From contig NZ_AUBA01000005.1 in the NCBI RefSeq assembly GCF_000429005.1, forward strand, positions 192,820 through 256,819: a DNA stretch of 64,000 bases. The letters run 5' to 3'. Each line of letters opens with the position of its first letter. Within the stretch, counting starts at the first letter, position 1. This document shows, piece by piece, positions 38,084-47,329 of the stretch. Below the pieces are notes generated by a model, which was not told the origin of the DNA, ran no database searches, and worked only from the letters and a program-made list of their open reading frames with translations. This DNA comes from Novosphingobium acidiphilum DSM 19966 (GTDB lineage: Bacteria; Pseudomonadota; Alphaproteobacteria; Sphingomonadales; Sphingomonadaceae). A program made the translations under genes and the position numbers.

Positions 38084-39277
38084 ATGCTCAGACAGTCCGG
38101 GCGCAAGTGGATCGGTTTGCTGCCATCCGCGCTGGCGCTGGCCACCTCAAGCCCTGCGCTGGCCGATGGCGCGGCCTATCCCGCCGCCCTGCCCGCCGAG
38201 CCTATGCCGGCGGTGGCGCATCTGCCTGCGGCCTGGCCCAAAAGCTGGGTGCTGATCCACGATTTCAATTTCAATTCGATTGTCGATGGCCGCGTGGTGG
38301 TGGTCGACACCGCATCGGCCAACCAGCCGTTGAAAGGCATCGTGCGCGCGGCCCAGTTCGGCAATGCCCTGCTGTCGGTCAAACGCGGCGAGATCCTGAC
38401 TGCCGAAACGTTCTACAGCCGGCTGACCCGCGGCACGCGCACCGATGCAATCACGTTCTGGAACCTGACCGATCTCAAACCCACCGGCGAAGTGGTGCTG
38501 CCGGGTGGCAAACGCCAGCAATCGGTGACCTATCCGCAGCTGTTCCAGTTTACCAATGACGAAAAATGGGCGCTGGTCGCCAATTTTACGCCGGCGCAAT
38601 CGGTCAGCGTGGTCGATCTGGACGGCCGTGCGGTGCTGGGCGAAATCGACTTGCCCGGCTGTTCGCAGATCTACCCCACCGGCACGCGCGGCTTTTCCAG
38701 CTTTTGCGCCGATGGGTCGCTGTTTTCGGTCGCGCTCGATGCGACGGGCAAAGTCGCCCGTTCGGGCACGATCAGGCGCGTGCAGGACATCGACCAGCAG
38801 GCGCTGTTCAGCACCCCGGCCTGGGTGGGCCGCACCGCGTGGTTTGTCGGGCAGCGCGGCGTGCTCCAGGGGTTCGATTTTTCGGGCGATCTGGCCAAAA
38901 TGATCCCTGGCGCATTCACCGTCGGCACAGCCGCAGGCGCCATCCCCGAATGGCGCCCCTCGGGCTGGCAGGTCATCAATGCCGATGCGGCGGGGCACCT
39001 GTATGTGCTGATGAACCCCGCGGGCAAAGAGGGCAGCCACAAGGATGGCGGCACCGAAGTGTGGGTGTTCGACACCGCCAAAAAGGTGCGCACCGCGCGG
39101 ATCGCGCTCAAGGCGCAGTCGATTGCGGTGGCGGTAACGCGCGAAGACATACCCCATCTCGTGCTGGCGCGCGCCGACGGGGTGATCGACGTCTATGACG
39201 CGGTATCGGGGGCCTTTGTGCGCTCATTGGGCGCCACCGTGGCGTATAACCCCGTCACCATCACCCCGGTGCCATGA
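38084..39277 (+). CDS. aauB: Aromatic amine dehydrogenase heavy chain
   Basis: Periplasmic large subunit of a quinoprotein amine dehydrogenase, 397 residues: signal peptide (LLPSALALATSSPALA), then a seven-bladed propeller of WD-like repeats (SVSVVDLDGRAVLGEIDLPG, EVWVFDTAKKVRTARIAL). It holds the TTQ-bearing light chains in an alpha2beta2 tetramer. I start at the ATG at 38084, after AGAAGGAAAA. It is first in an operon with mauE, mauD and the light chain, overlapping mauE by 4 nt. Assigned to the aromatic rather than the methylamine branch from the light chain. Confidence 0.9.
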   Translation: MLRQSGRKWIGLLPSALALATSSPALADGAAYPAALPAEPMPAVAHLPAAWPKSWVLIHDFNFNSIVDGRVVVVDTASANQPLKGIVRAAQFGNALLSVKRGEILTAETFYSRLTRGTRTDAITFWNLTDLKPTGEVVLPGGKRQQSVTYPQLFQFTNDEKWALVANFTPAQSVSVVDLDGRAVLGEIDLPGCSQIYPTGTRGFSSFCADGSLFSVALDATGKVARSGTIRRVQDIDQQALFSTPAWVGRTAWFVGQRGVLQGFDFSGDLAKMIPGAFTVGTAAGAIPEWRPSGWQVINADAAGHLYVLMNPAGKEGSHKDGGTEVWVFDTAKKVRTARIALKAQSIAVAVTREDIPHLVLARADGVIDVYDAVSGAFVRSLGATVAYNPVTITPVP

Positions 39278-39774
39278 TGCGCGCGCTGGCTCTGTTTCTG
39301 GCGATGGTGCTGGCGCTGTCGGCACTGCACAAACTGCGCGACGGAGACCGTCTGCGCCTCGCGACCGGACGGCTGGCCGGGGTGACAGGCCCGCTGTCCA
39401 CCGTGCTGATGGTGCTGGCGGGCGCTGTCGAAGCGGTCGCCGCGCTGTGCCTCGTGCTGCCCGAAGCCGTGCCGGCAGGCGCGGCGATCGCAGCCCTGCT
39501 GTGGCTGGCCTATGGTTTTGCGCTGTGGCGCCGCCGCGGTGAAGTGCTCGATTGCGGTTGCGATCTGCAGGCACGCCCGCGTGCGGTCGACAGGGCACAG
39601 ATCGCGCGCCCGCTGGTTCTGGCGGCATTGGCGATCGCGGCGGCCGCGTCGCCCGCCACCCTGGCCACCCTTCCCCTGGCGTTCGACGCGATGGCGGCAT
39701 GCGGCGCGTTGGCGCTTTATTTCGCAGCACTTGATATCATGGCCATCCCGGCCCCGCGCTGGAGGACATCGTGA
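39274..39774 (+). CDS. mauE: MauE-like membrane protein
   Basis: 166 residues with four or five TM helices (ALALFLAMVLALSALHKL, VLMVLAGAVEAVAALCLVLP and following) and a DCGCDL motif. In mau/aau clusters MauE is needed for export, disulfide formation and stability of the light chain, working with MauD. It overlaps the heavy-chain gene (ATGA) and its TGA overlaps the mauD start region. Confidence 0.9.
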   Translation: MMRALALFLAMVLALSALHKLRDGDRLRLATGRLAGVTGPLSTVLMVLAGAVEAVAALCLVLPEAVPAGAAIAALLWLAYGFALWRRRGEVLDCGCDLQARPRAVDRAQIARPLVLAALAIAAAASPATLATLPLAFDAMAACGALALYFAALDIMAIPAPRWRTS

Positions 39775-40364
39775 TGCTGATTTCGCAAATCCTGTTATGG
39801 GCGGCGGTGATCGTCGAGGCGCTGCTGATTGCCGCACTGGCGCGCCAGATCGGCGTGCTGCACGAACGCATCGCGCCCGCAGGCGCGCTGACCCTGCCGC
39901 AAAGCGCCAAAGTGGGCGAAGCAGCAACCGCGCTGACGCTTGCCACCACGGCCGGGGCCACGCTGGTCATCGGCGGCACGCGGAACAAACGCAGCCAGCT
40001 GCTGTTCTTTGCCTCGCCCGATTGCCCGGTGTGCAAATCGCTGCTGCCGGTGGTGCGCTCTGCCGCGCGGGCAGAAGCGGGCTGGCTCGACGTGGTGATC
40101 GCGGGCGATGGCGCGCCTGCCGCCTATCGCCAGCTGGCCGCAGTGCATGCGATCGAACACCTGCCGATGGTCCTGTCCGAAGCGCTGGGCCGGTCGTTCG
40201 GCGTGTCAAAGCTGCCCTATGCCGTGCTGCTGGACGAACAGGGACGGGTTGCCTCGACCGGTCTGGTCAACAGCCGCGAACATCTTGAAAGCCTGTTTGT
40301 CGCCAAGGAGCACGGGGTCGCCTCGATCCAGGACTATCTTGCCAAACGCAGTGGAGACGCCTGA
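39774..40364 (+). CDS. mauD: MauD-like thioredoxin-fold maturation protein
   Basis: 196 residues: an N-terminal membrane anchor (ISQILLWAAVIVEALLIAALA), then a periplasmic thioredoxin fold with the redox motif CPVC in FFASPDCPVCKSLLP. It catalyses or isomerises the many disulfides of the light chain. The ATG at 39774 lies 7 nt after GGAGGA; the GTG at 39771 is too close to the site. The light-chain gene follows after 3 nt. Confidence 0.92.
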   Translation: MLISQILLWAAVIVEALLIAALARQIGVLHERIAPAGALTLPQSAKVGEAATALTLATTAGATLVIGGTRNKRSQLLFFASPDCPVCKSLLPVVRSAARAEAGWLDVVIAGDGAPAAYRQLAAVHAIEHLPMVLSEALGRSFGVSKLPYAVLLDEQGRVASTGLVNSREHLESLFVAKEHGVASIQDYLAKRSGDA

Positions 40365-40367
40365 GCC

Positions 40368-40916
40368 ATGGCCGGTATGGACACATTTGCCGAACGCCTG
40401 ACGCGTACGATCGCGCGCGGCACTTCGCGCCGCAGCCTGCTTGCCAAACTGGGACTGGGCATGACCGGCGCGGCCGCGTTTCCGGTGCTGCCGGTCGCGC
40501 GTGCGGCCACCCACCCCGAAGGACCGGCGCATCAGACGGTAACCTCGGGCACTATCCAGGATCCGGGCGATCGCACCACGTGCGATTACTGGCGCTATTG
40601 CGCCATCGACGGGTTTTTGTGCACGTGCTGCGGCGGCGCGGTCAACCAGTGCCCGCCCGGCACTGAAATGAGCCCGATAACCTGGATCGGCACCTGCACC
40701 AACCCGGCTGACAATCGCGCCTATATCATCAGCTACAACGATTGCTGCGGCACCAGTTCGTGCGGGCAATGCCTGTGCAACCGCAACGAAGGGGACCGGC
40801 CGCAAGTGCGCACGCAATCAAACAACGATTACAACTGGTGCCTGGGCACGGGCAGCAGCGTTTACAACTGTTCGACCGCGGTGATTGTGGGCGTGGCGCT
40901 GGATCATCCACGGTGA
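40368..40916 (+). CDS. aauA: Aromatic amine dehydrogenase light chain (TTQ-bearing)
   Basis: A 182-residue catalytic subunit, exported by Tat (TSRRSLLAKLG at residues 19-29). The two tryptophans that form tryptophan tryptophylquinone are Trp106 (SPITWIGTC) and Trp157 (YNWCLG), 51 apart as in the known enzymes; the active-site base is Asp125 in YNDCCG. Fourteen cysteines follow the signal, for disulfides. The segments CAIDGFLCTCCGG and SPITWIGTC resemble the aromatic amine dehydrogenase of Alcaligenes faecalis more than methylamine dehydrogenase (as I recall both). It should oxidise amines such as phenylethylamine or tyramine to aldehydes. Confidence 0.93.
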   Translation: MAGMDTFAERLTRTIARGTSRRSLLAKLGLGMTGAAAFPVLPVARAATHPEGPAHQTVTSGTIQDPGDRTTCDYWRYCAIDGFLCTCCGGAVNQCPPGTEMSPITWIGTCTNPADNRAYIISYNDCCGTSSCGQCLCNRNEGDRPQVRTQSNNDYNWCLGTGSSVYNCSTAVIVGVALDHPR

Positions 40917-41377
40917 GGCGCGCGGCGGCTGTGGCGCTGATCGGCGCGGCGCTGGCCACCACCGGCGCGCAGGCGCAGGATGCTGCGCGCGATGGCGCAT
41001 CGCTTTTTGGCCGCTGTGCGGCATGCCACACCGCCACCGGCGCGGGCCTGCCTGGCGCGTTTCCACCGCTCAATCGCGATCTGCGCATGCTGGCCGCGCG
41101 GCCCGAGGGGCGGCGCTATCTGGCGCTGGTGGTCATGGTCGGGCTAATCGGGCCGCTTGTGGTCGAAGGACAAAGCTATCGCAATGTGATGCCCGCGCAA
41201 TCGGGGCTGGATGCCGCCGACGTGGCCGCGGTGCTGAACCACATCGGGACGCGGATCAGCCACGATGGGCCGTCATTTCGCCCGTTCACCGTGGCCGAAG
41301 TCGCAGGCTATGCCGCCGATGCCCCCAAAATCAGCCCGACCGACCTTGCCGCACTCCACGCCAGGCTGGAAAAATGA
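40913..41377 (+). CDS. Monohaem c-type cytochrome
   Basis: A 154-residue periplasmic electron carrier. GTG start overlapping the light-chain stop (GTGA), signal peptide AVALIGAALATTGAQA, one haem motif CAACH, and a probable axial Met in YRNVMPAQSGLD. Its coupling to aauA makes it the likely electron acceptor of the dehydrogenase; the aau cluster of Alcaligenes faecalis also has a monohaem cytochrome gene after aauA. Confidence 0.88.
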   Translation: MRRAAAVALIGAALATTGAQAQDAARDGASLFGRCAACHTATGAGLPGAFPPLNRDLRMLAARPEGRRYLALVVMVGLIGPLVVEGQSYRNVMPAQSGLDAADVAAVLNHIGTRISHDGPSFRPFTVAEVAGYAADAPKISPTDLAALHARLEK

Positions 41378-41820
41378 CCGTGCGCATCCGCCTGCTGCCG
41401 ATCCTGGGTCTGGCCCTGATCGGCGCGGCACCGGGCACGATGCCGGGGGTGCCCGACGCCGAACAGGCGACCGCCGACTATATGCTGAAATGCCAGGGTT
41501 GCCACCGTCCCGACGGCAGCGGTGATGATCGTTCCAATCCGCCGATGCGCGGCATGGTCGCACGGTTTCTGACCGTGCCGGGCGGGCGCGAATTCCTGGG
41601 CCGGGTGCCGGGCGTTGCCACCACCAACCTTGACGATGCGCGGCTGGCCCAATTGCTGAACTGGACGCTGTATCGTTTTGACGCGGGGCATGTGCCGCGT
41701 GACTTTCACCCCTATACCCCGGCCGAAGTGGGCAGCCTGCGCCAGAACCCGCTGCGCCTCGACCGGCAAGCGGTGCGCGCGCGGCTGGTTGCCCGGTTCG
41801 CGCAAACCGACCAATTCTGA
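41374..41820 (+). CDS. Second monohaem c-type cytochrome
   Basis: 148 residues with a signal peptide (RIRLLPILGLALIGAAPG) and one haem motif CQGCH in a MLKCQGCHRPDGSG context; Met55 or Met58 in the NPPMRGM stretch is a possible sixth ligand. Its ATG overlaps the stop of the first cytochrome. It may relay electrons to the oxidase or take part in TTQ assembly; neither is shown by the sequence. Confidence 0.85.
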   Translation: MTVRIRLLPILGLALIGAAPGTMPGVPDAEQATADYMLKCQGCHRPDGSGDDRSNPPMRGMVARFLTVPGGREFLGRVPGVATTNLDDARLAQLLNWTLYRFDAGHVPRDFHPYTPAEVGSLRQNPLRLDRQAVRARLVARFAQTDQF

Positions 41821-41851
41821 TACACCGATGGCAAACGCTGCGGAGACGAGG

Positions 41852-43504
41852 ATGACTGACCTGTCCTGGGCGCAGGGGCCGACCGACGTGCCCCTGCTGG
41901 ACCTGACAATCGGCGCGGCGTTGCGCCAGGCCGCTGCGCGCTGGGGCGACAGTCTGGCGCTGGTGTCGCGCCATCAGGCGCTGCGCGCAACCTGGGCGCA
42001 GCTTGATGCGGCCGTCGACCGCATGGCCGCCGGTCTGATCGCCCAAGGGGTCCAGGCGGGCGACCGCGTCGGTATCTGGGCACCCAATTGCGCCGAATGG
42101 GCGGTGATCCAGTTTGCCACCGCGCGGATCGGTGCGATCCTGGTGACGATCAACCCTGCCTATCGCACCAGCGAAGTGGCCCATGCGCTGAACACGGTTC
42201 AATGCAGCGTGCTGGTCACCGCCGATCGGTTCAAGACCAGCGATTATATCGCCATGCTGCGCGAAATCTGGCCTTTGCACGTGCCCGGGCTGCGCCTGGT
42301 GGTCACGCTGGGCGATGCGGCACACACCGGCTGTCTGCGCTGGGACGATCTGGCACGACCGGCCGATGCCGCGGCGATCGATGCGGCGGGTGCCGCATTG
42401 TCGCCCGACGATGCGATCAACATCCAGTTCACCAGCGGCACCACCGGCCTGCCCAAGGGCGCGACGCTGACCCACCGCAACATCCTTAACAACGGCTATT
42501 TTACAGGGCGCACGCTGCAATTGACGCCGGCTGACCGGGTTTGCATCCCGGTGCCGTTATACCACTGTTTCGGCATGGTTCTGGGCAATCTGGCCTGCAT
42601 CACCAGCGGTGCCGCAATGGTCTATCCGGCGGCTGCCTTTGATCCTGTGGCGGTGCTTGATGCCGTGGGCGATGAGGGCTGCACCGCGCTGTATGGCGTG
42701 CCGACGATGTTTATCGCGCTGCTCAATCATCCGGCACTTGGACTTGCGCGCACGCACACGCTGCGCACCGGGATCATGGCCGGTTCACCCTGCCCGTTGG
42801 CGACGATGCGCGAAGTGATCGATCGGCTGGGCATGGATCAGGTGACAATCGGCTATGGCATGACCGAAACCAGCCCGCTGACCACGCAGACCGCAACCGA
42901 CGATCCGATCGAAACCCGCGTCGGCTCGGTCGGGCGCGTGCACCCCCATGCCGAGGCGAAAATCGTCGACCAGGACGGAGCGACGCTGCCCCGTGGCGTG
43001 GCCGGCGAATATTGCGCGCGCGGCTATGCGGTGATGCAGGGATACTGGGGCGACCCGCTGCGCACCGCCGATGCGATCGATGCGCAGGGCTGGATGCATT
43101 CGGGCGACCTGGCAACGATGGACGCGCAGGGCTATGTGCGGATCACCGGGCGGATCAAGGATACGATCATTCGCGGCGGCGAAAACATTTCCCCGCGCGA
43201 GATCGAGGAATTTCTGCTGGACCATCCCGCCATCGCCGATGCCCAGGTGTTCGGCGTGCGCGATGCGCGCTTTGGCGAGGAAGTCTGCGCGTGGGTCATC
43301 CCCCGCCCCGGCGCCGCACTGACCGCCGAAGACATCACCGCGCACTGCCGCGGACGCATCGCGCACTACAAAGTGCCGCGCCATGTCCGCGTGGTCGCGG
43401 CCTTTGCCATGACCGTGACCGGCAAAGCGCAGAAATTCGAAATGCGCCGGATGATGGAAGCCGAACTCGACGGGCGCAATATCAGTGCTGGTCTTCCAGA
43501 CTGA
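41852..43504 (+). CDS. AMP-forming acyl-CoA ligase (FadD-like)
   Basis: An ANL-superfamily ligase of 550 residues. The P-loop TSGTTGLPKGATLTHRN, the adenylate motif GYGMTETSP, the hinge GRIKDTIIRGGENISPREIEE and the C-terminal catalytic Lys in TVTGKAQKFEM are complete. It activates a carboxylate to its CoA thioester. The start at 41852 has GGAG upstream; an ATG at 41828 is in frame. Placement right after the amine dehydrogenase operon suggests, without proof, activation of the arylacetate formed from the aldehyde; fatty acids are equally possible. Its 3' end overlaps the ABC ATPase gene by 23 bp. Confidence 0.9.
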   Translation: MTDLSWAQGPTDVPLLDLTIGAALRQAAARWGDSLALVSRHQALRATWAQLDAAVDRMAAGLIAQGVQAGDRVGIWAPNCAEWAVIQFATARIGAILVTINPAYRTSEVAHALNTVQCSVLVTADRFKTSDYIAMLREIWPLHVPGLRLVVTLGDAAHTGCLRWDDLARPADAAAIDAAGAALSPDDAINIQFTSGTTGLPKGATLTHRNILNNGYFTGRTLQLTPADRVCIPVPLYHCFGMVLGNLACITSGAAMVYPAAAFDPVAVLDAVGDEGCTALYGVPTMFIALLNHPALGLARTHTLRTGIMAGSPCPLATMREVIDRLGMDQVTIGYGMTETSPLTTQTATDDPIETRVGSVGRVHPHAEAKIVDQDGATLPRGVAGEYCARGYAVMQGYWGDPLRTADAIDAQGWMHSGDLATMDAQGYVRITGRIKDTIIRGGENISPREIEEFLLDHPAIADAQVFGVRDARFGEEVCAWVIPRPGAALTAEDITAHCRGRIAHYKVPRHVRVVAAFAMTVTGKAQKFEMRRMMEAELDGRNISAGLPD

Positions 43505-44789
43505 AGCGGTCGTCATCTTCGTCATAGGCAAAGACTTCGGCATAACGACCCCACAGCGTGACCGTGCGCAAGGTTTCGTCGGCGTAGTCCTCGCTCATGT
43601 AATCTTCCAGTTCATCGCGGAACCGGCGGGCCGGCGCCTCGTGGCTGGCGCGTTCGTCCAGGACACGGCGGATATGCTGGACCAGCGGCACGTGCTGGCT
43701 CAGCGCCTGGGCAAACAGCGCCTTGCGCTGGTCGACATCGCCCTGCGCATAGCGGCGCGCCGACGGCGTCAGCACCAGTTCGGCGCCGCGCAATTCGGCA
43801 AAGCGCAGCAATTGCAGCGTTTCGGCCATCGGAAACAGTTCGTCAGCCTCAAGCTGCAGCGAATCCGCCAATTGCGACATGCTGGCCTTGCCATCGAACG
43901 GCGTGCCGTCGACTTCTTCGATCAGACCCGCGATCGAGTTGGTCGAGACCCGCGGCAGCACCATCGCGATGCCGGTGCCGGGAAACACGCCGTCGCGCAT
44001 CGGCGCGTTCATTTCGGTGCGCGCGGTCATCCGCGCATAGATGTCATCGACCAGCGCGCGGAACGCCGGATCAAGCCGATCGCGCGGCTGCGGCAGATCG
44101 ACGCGAATTTCGGCGACCACGCGCCCGGGATTCGACGAAAACACCAGGATGCGGTCGCACATCAGCACCGCTTCCTCGATGTTGTGCGTAACGATCAGGA
44201 TCGATTTGATCGGCACGCGACCTTCGGACCACAGATCGAGCAGATCGGTGCGCAGCGTTTCGGCGGTCAGCACGTCAAGCGCCGAAAACGGTTCGTCCAT
44301 CAGCAGCAGCGACGGATTGACCACCAACGCGCGCGCCAGCCCGACACGCTGGCGCATGCCGCCCGACAGTTCCTTGGGGTAGGCGTTTTCAAACCCGTCG
44401 AGCCCGATCAGGTCGATCGCGGCTATGGCGCGCGCACGCGCCTCGGCGGCGGGCACTTTCTGCGCTTCAAGCCCCAGCTCCACGTTTTCGAGCACGCTCA
44501 GCCACGGAAACAGCGCAAAGGTCTGGAACACCATCGACACCGACGGGTCCTCCACATCTGGGCCGGGAACCAGCCGCGCAATCCCCGCGCTTGGGCGGAT
44601 CAGCCCGGCGATCGATCGCAACAGCGTCGATTTGCCCGATCCGGAGCGGCCCAGCAGCCCGACAATTTCGCCCTGCGTCAATTCCAGATTGACGTCATCG
44701 AGCACGAGGTGTTCCTCGCCCGTGTAGAAGTGCTTCAGCCCTTTGACTTCGACCAGCAGGGGCTTTGCGTCAGCGGCAACGGTGGCCAT
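43482..44789 (-). CDS. ABC transporter ATPase with AAA-associated C-terminal domain
   Basis: 435 residues in two parts. Residues 1-260 are a nitrate/taurine-type importer ATPase: Walker A GRSGSGKS, Q-loop FQTFALFPW, signature LSGGMRQRVGLA, Walker B LLLMDEP. Residues ~285-435 are an AAA-associated C-terminal domain with acidic tail (DEDDDRFSLEDQ), probably regulatory. AGGAAG precedes the ATG. Last gene of the porin-mgtC-permease-ATPase set, 37 nt after the permease. No substrate-binding protein gene is adjacent. Confidence 0.9.
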   Translation of the reverse strand: MATVAADAKPLLVEVKGLKHFYTGEEHLVLDDVNLELTQGEIVGLLGRSGSGKSTLLRSIAGLIRPSAGIARLVPGPDVEDPSVSMVFQTFALFPWLSVLENVELGLEAQKVPAAEARARAIAAIDLIGLDGFENAYPKELSGGMRQRVGLARALVVNPSLLLMDEPFSALDVLTAETLRTDLLDLWSEGRVPIKSILIVTHNIEEAVLMCDRILVFSSNPGRVVAEIRVDLPQPRDRLDPAFRALVDDIYARMTARTEMNAPMRDGVFPGTGIAMVLPRVSTNSIAGLIEEVDGTPFDGKASMSQLADSLQLEADELFPMAETLQLLRFAELRGAELVLTPSARRYAQGDVDQRKALFAQALSQHVPLVQHIRRVLDERASHEAPARRFRDELEDYMSEDYADETLRTVTLWGRYAEVFAYDEDDDRFSLEDQH

Positions 44790-44826
44790 GTGCGATGCTT
44801 CCTATCGTAAATTCGGTCAATCGGGA

Positions 44827-46572
44827 TCAGCTCAGCCGCATGCGGCGTTCGCCATAGGCGTACAGCGGTCGCCACAGCAGCCGGTTGAACGCCAGCACAA
44901 ACACGCACATCACGCCGATGCCCAGCGCCACGCGGGCATAGTCACCGCCTGTCGTTGCCTCGGCAATATAGCTGCCCAGGCCATGCGCGACCAGCTTGTG
45001 ATTGCCCCACGATGCCACTTCGGCGACGATCGAGGCATTCCATGATCCGCCGCTCGCGGTCAGCGCACCGGTCACGTAATAGGGGAAAATGCCCGGTATC
45101 GCGACCTGGCGCCACCATTGCAGCCCGCGCACATGGAACATGTCGGCCGCTTCGCGCAGATCGGTCGGGATGGCGCTGGCGCCGGCAATGACGTTGAACA
45201 GGATGTACCATTGCGTGCCCAGGATCATCAGCGGCGACAGCCAGATATCGGGCGCAAGGTTCCATCGCACGATCACGATCACCGCAAACGGAAACAGCAC
45301 GTTGGCGGGAAACGCCGCCAGAAACTGCGCCACCGGCTGCAACCGTTCGGCCCAGACCGGGCGCAGCCCGATCCACACCCCGATCGGCACCCAGATCACG
45401 CTGGCAATGGCGATCAGCACCATCACCCGGATCATCGTCAGGCACGCCAGCATCGTGGCGATAAACACATCGTGCCACACCAGGTACCGCATAACATAGC
45501 GCCCGATCAGGAACAGCGCCCACAGCACCACGATCGCAACCAGCGCCTGCCACACGCGTTCGACGGCCGGATGCACGCGGGTTTCGCCCGCAATCCGCCG
45601 GCGCGTCGTGCGCGGCTCAAACGCCAGCAACAGCCGCCCGATTGCGCCAAGCGGGGCCAGCACCACCGGCAACAGGCGCGTGCGGCGCAACAGATCGAAC
45701 ACCCACGAGGTGGGCCGTTCGGTCGAGGCAACCATTTCAAACCGGAACCGGTCGGCCCAGGCGACAATCGGGCGGAAAAACAGCTGGTCATAGGCAATGA
45801 TCACCAGCGCCATGGCCCCCACCGCCTGCGCCACGGCATAGAAATTCTGCCGGTCGATCGCCACCGCCAGGTAGGAGCCGATGCCCGGCAGCGTGACCGT
45901 GGTGTTGCCCACGGTGATCGCCTCGGACGCGACCACGAAGAACCAGCCGCCCGACATCGACATCATCGCGTTCCACACCAGCGCGGGCGTGCCGAATGGC
46001 AGATCAAGCGCCAGGAACCGCCGGATCGGCGACAGCTTGTAGATCATCGTCGCCTCTTCCAGGTCGCTGGGGATCGACCGCAACGACTGGTAGAAACTGA
46101 ACGCCATGTTCCACGCCTGGCTGGTGAAAATGACAAAGATCGACGCCGCCTCGACGCCGGCCACGCTGCCCGGAAACAGCCCCATGAAGAACGTGACGGT
46201 AAAGGTCAGGAATCCCAGGATCGGCACCGATTGCAGGATATCCAGCGCGGGCACGATCAATTGCCCGGCATGGCGGCTGCGCGCGGCCAGCGTCGCCACC
46301 ACCAGCGTGAACACGGTCGAGGCGAACAGCGCGGCAAACATGCGCAGCACCGTGCGCAACGCGTAATAGGGCAGCCATGCCGGATCGAGCGTGACCGGGG
46401 CCATCTGCAACGTGGACAGCGGCGCCACCGCGCCTTGTGCAGCACGGAAGAACAGCACGCCAAGCCCCGCCAGAATGACGAATGCGATCGCATCTTCGGG
46501 GCTTGGGCGCGTCAGGCGCAGCATCCGCGAAAAGGCGGGAAGCGGGCGGGCGCTGTTGCGGTCTGGGCTCAT
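44827..46572 (-). CDS. ABC transporter permease with two fused transmembrane domains
   Basis: 581 residues, about twelve TM segments in two BPD-type halves. Each half carries an EAA-like coupling loop: SLRSIPSDLEEATMIYKL in the first and ASAIPTDLREAADMFHV in the second. One polypeptide thus supplies the whole membrane channel. It belongs to the nitrate/sulfonate/taurine-type permeases by fold, but the substrate is not readable. 14 nt downstream of the MgtC-like gene. Confidence 0.88.
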   Translation of the reverse strand: MSPDRNSARPLPAFSRMLRLTRPSPEDAIAFVILAGLGVLFFRAAQGAVAPLSTLQMAPVTLDPAWLPYYALRTVLRMFAALFASTVFTLVVATLAARSRHAGQLIVPALDILQSVPILGFLTFTVTFFMGLFPGSVAGVEAASIFVIFTSQAWNMAFSFYQSLRSIPSDLEEATMIYKLSPIRRFLALDLPFGTPALVWNAMMSMSGGWFFVVASEAITVGNTTVTLPGIGSYLAVAIDRQNFYAVAQAVGAMALVIIAYDQLFFRPIVAWADRFRFEMVASTERPTSWVFDLLRRTRLLPVVLAPLGAIGRLLLAFEPRTTRRRIAGETRVHPAVERVWQALVAIVVLWALFLIGRYVMRYLVWHDVFIATMLACLTMIRVMVLIAIASVIWVPIGVWIGLRPVWAERLQPVAQFLAAFPANVLFPFAVIVIVRWNLAPDIWLSPLMILGTQWYILFNVIAGASAIPTDLREAADMFHVRGLQWWRQVAIPGIFPYYVTGALTASGGSWNASIVAEVASWGNHKLVAHGLGSYIAEATTGGDYARVALGIGVMCVFVLAFNRLLWRPLYAYGERRMRLS

Positions 46573-46586
46573 CGCGTCTCGCTTTC

Positions 46587-47324
46587 TCAGCTCGTGGTGC
46601 TGACCGTCCAGGTGGCAGACATCACATTGCCATGGCGGGCAAGGTGTTCGGTAATCGCGTCAAGATCGGATTCGCTGGCGCGCGAGGGCACCAGCACGGC
46701 GGCCAGTTCCACCGCATCGTCGCTGGCCGCCAGGGTTTCGATTTCGCGGATCGGGTAATGCATCTGTTCCAGTTCATCGAACAGCATGTCGCGACCATGC
46801 GCAACATGTTCAGGCGGGACAGTCAGATGCACGCGGTACAAGGCTTCGGTTTCGTCAAGCGCCATCGGCCGCCGGTCGACAAATTCGACCAGCGGGCGAA
46901 GCAGCGTGTTGCCTGCCAGCACGAACAGCGTGACCAGCGCCGCTTCTGCCGGCAGACGCGCCCCGGCAAACGATCCGACCGCGGCCGATGCCCACAGCGT
47001 GGCCGCGGTGTTCAACCCGCGCACCTGGGTGCCGTCCTTCATGATCACGCCCGCGCCCAGAAATCCGATGCCCGACACGACATAGGCGATCACGCGCGTG
47101 CCGCCATCCACCCCTGATGTGCGCAGGCCCAGATCGACAAATGCCGCCGCCCCCACCGCCACCAGCACATTGGTGCGCAGCCCCGCGCTGCGCTGGCGCC
47201 ATTGCCGTTCGGTGCCGATCACCACGCCCAGCACGAAGGCAGTGGCCAGGCACACGAACGTGGTCAGCAGCGCACCGGGCTGAAGTGCAAACGACGCGGC
47301 AAAAGGGCTGTTCATGACGGACAT
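46587..47324 (-). CDS. MgtC/SapB family membrane protein
   Basis: 245 residues: four or five TM helices with the family motifs LGVVIGTERQWRQRSAGLRTN, VSGIGFLGAGVIMKDG and GLNTAATLWASAAVGSFAG, then a cytoplasmic ACT-like C-terminal domain (residues ~160-245). MgtC proteins modulate F-type ATPase, Mg2+ and K+ homeostasis in other bacteria. I use the ATG at 47324; ATG 47315 is an alternative. Only 5 nt separate it from the porin gene, so they are cotranscribed. Confidence 0.9.
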   Translation of the reverse strand: MSVMNSPFAASFALQPGALLTTFVCLATAFVLGVVIGTERQWRQRSAGLRTNVLVAVGAAAFVDLGLRTSGVDGGTRVIAYVVSGIGFLGAGVIMKDGTQVRGLNTAATLWASAAVGSFAGARLPAEAALVTLFVLAGNTLLRPLVEFVDRRPMALDETEALYRVHLTVPPEHVAHGRDMLFDELEQMHYPIREIETLAASDDAVELAAVLVPSRASESDLDAITEHLARHGNVMSATWTVSTTS

Positions 47325-47329
47325 GGCAT

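Noticed and set aside
40368..40916. Reading the quinoprotein light chain as methylamine dehydrogenase (mauA)
   Set aside because: The CAIDGFLCTCCGG and SPITWIGTC segments resemble aromatic amine dehydrogenase, and the cluster lacks mauF, mauG and amicyanin, as known aau clusters do.
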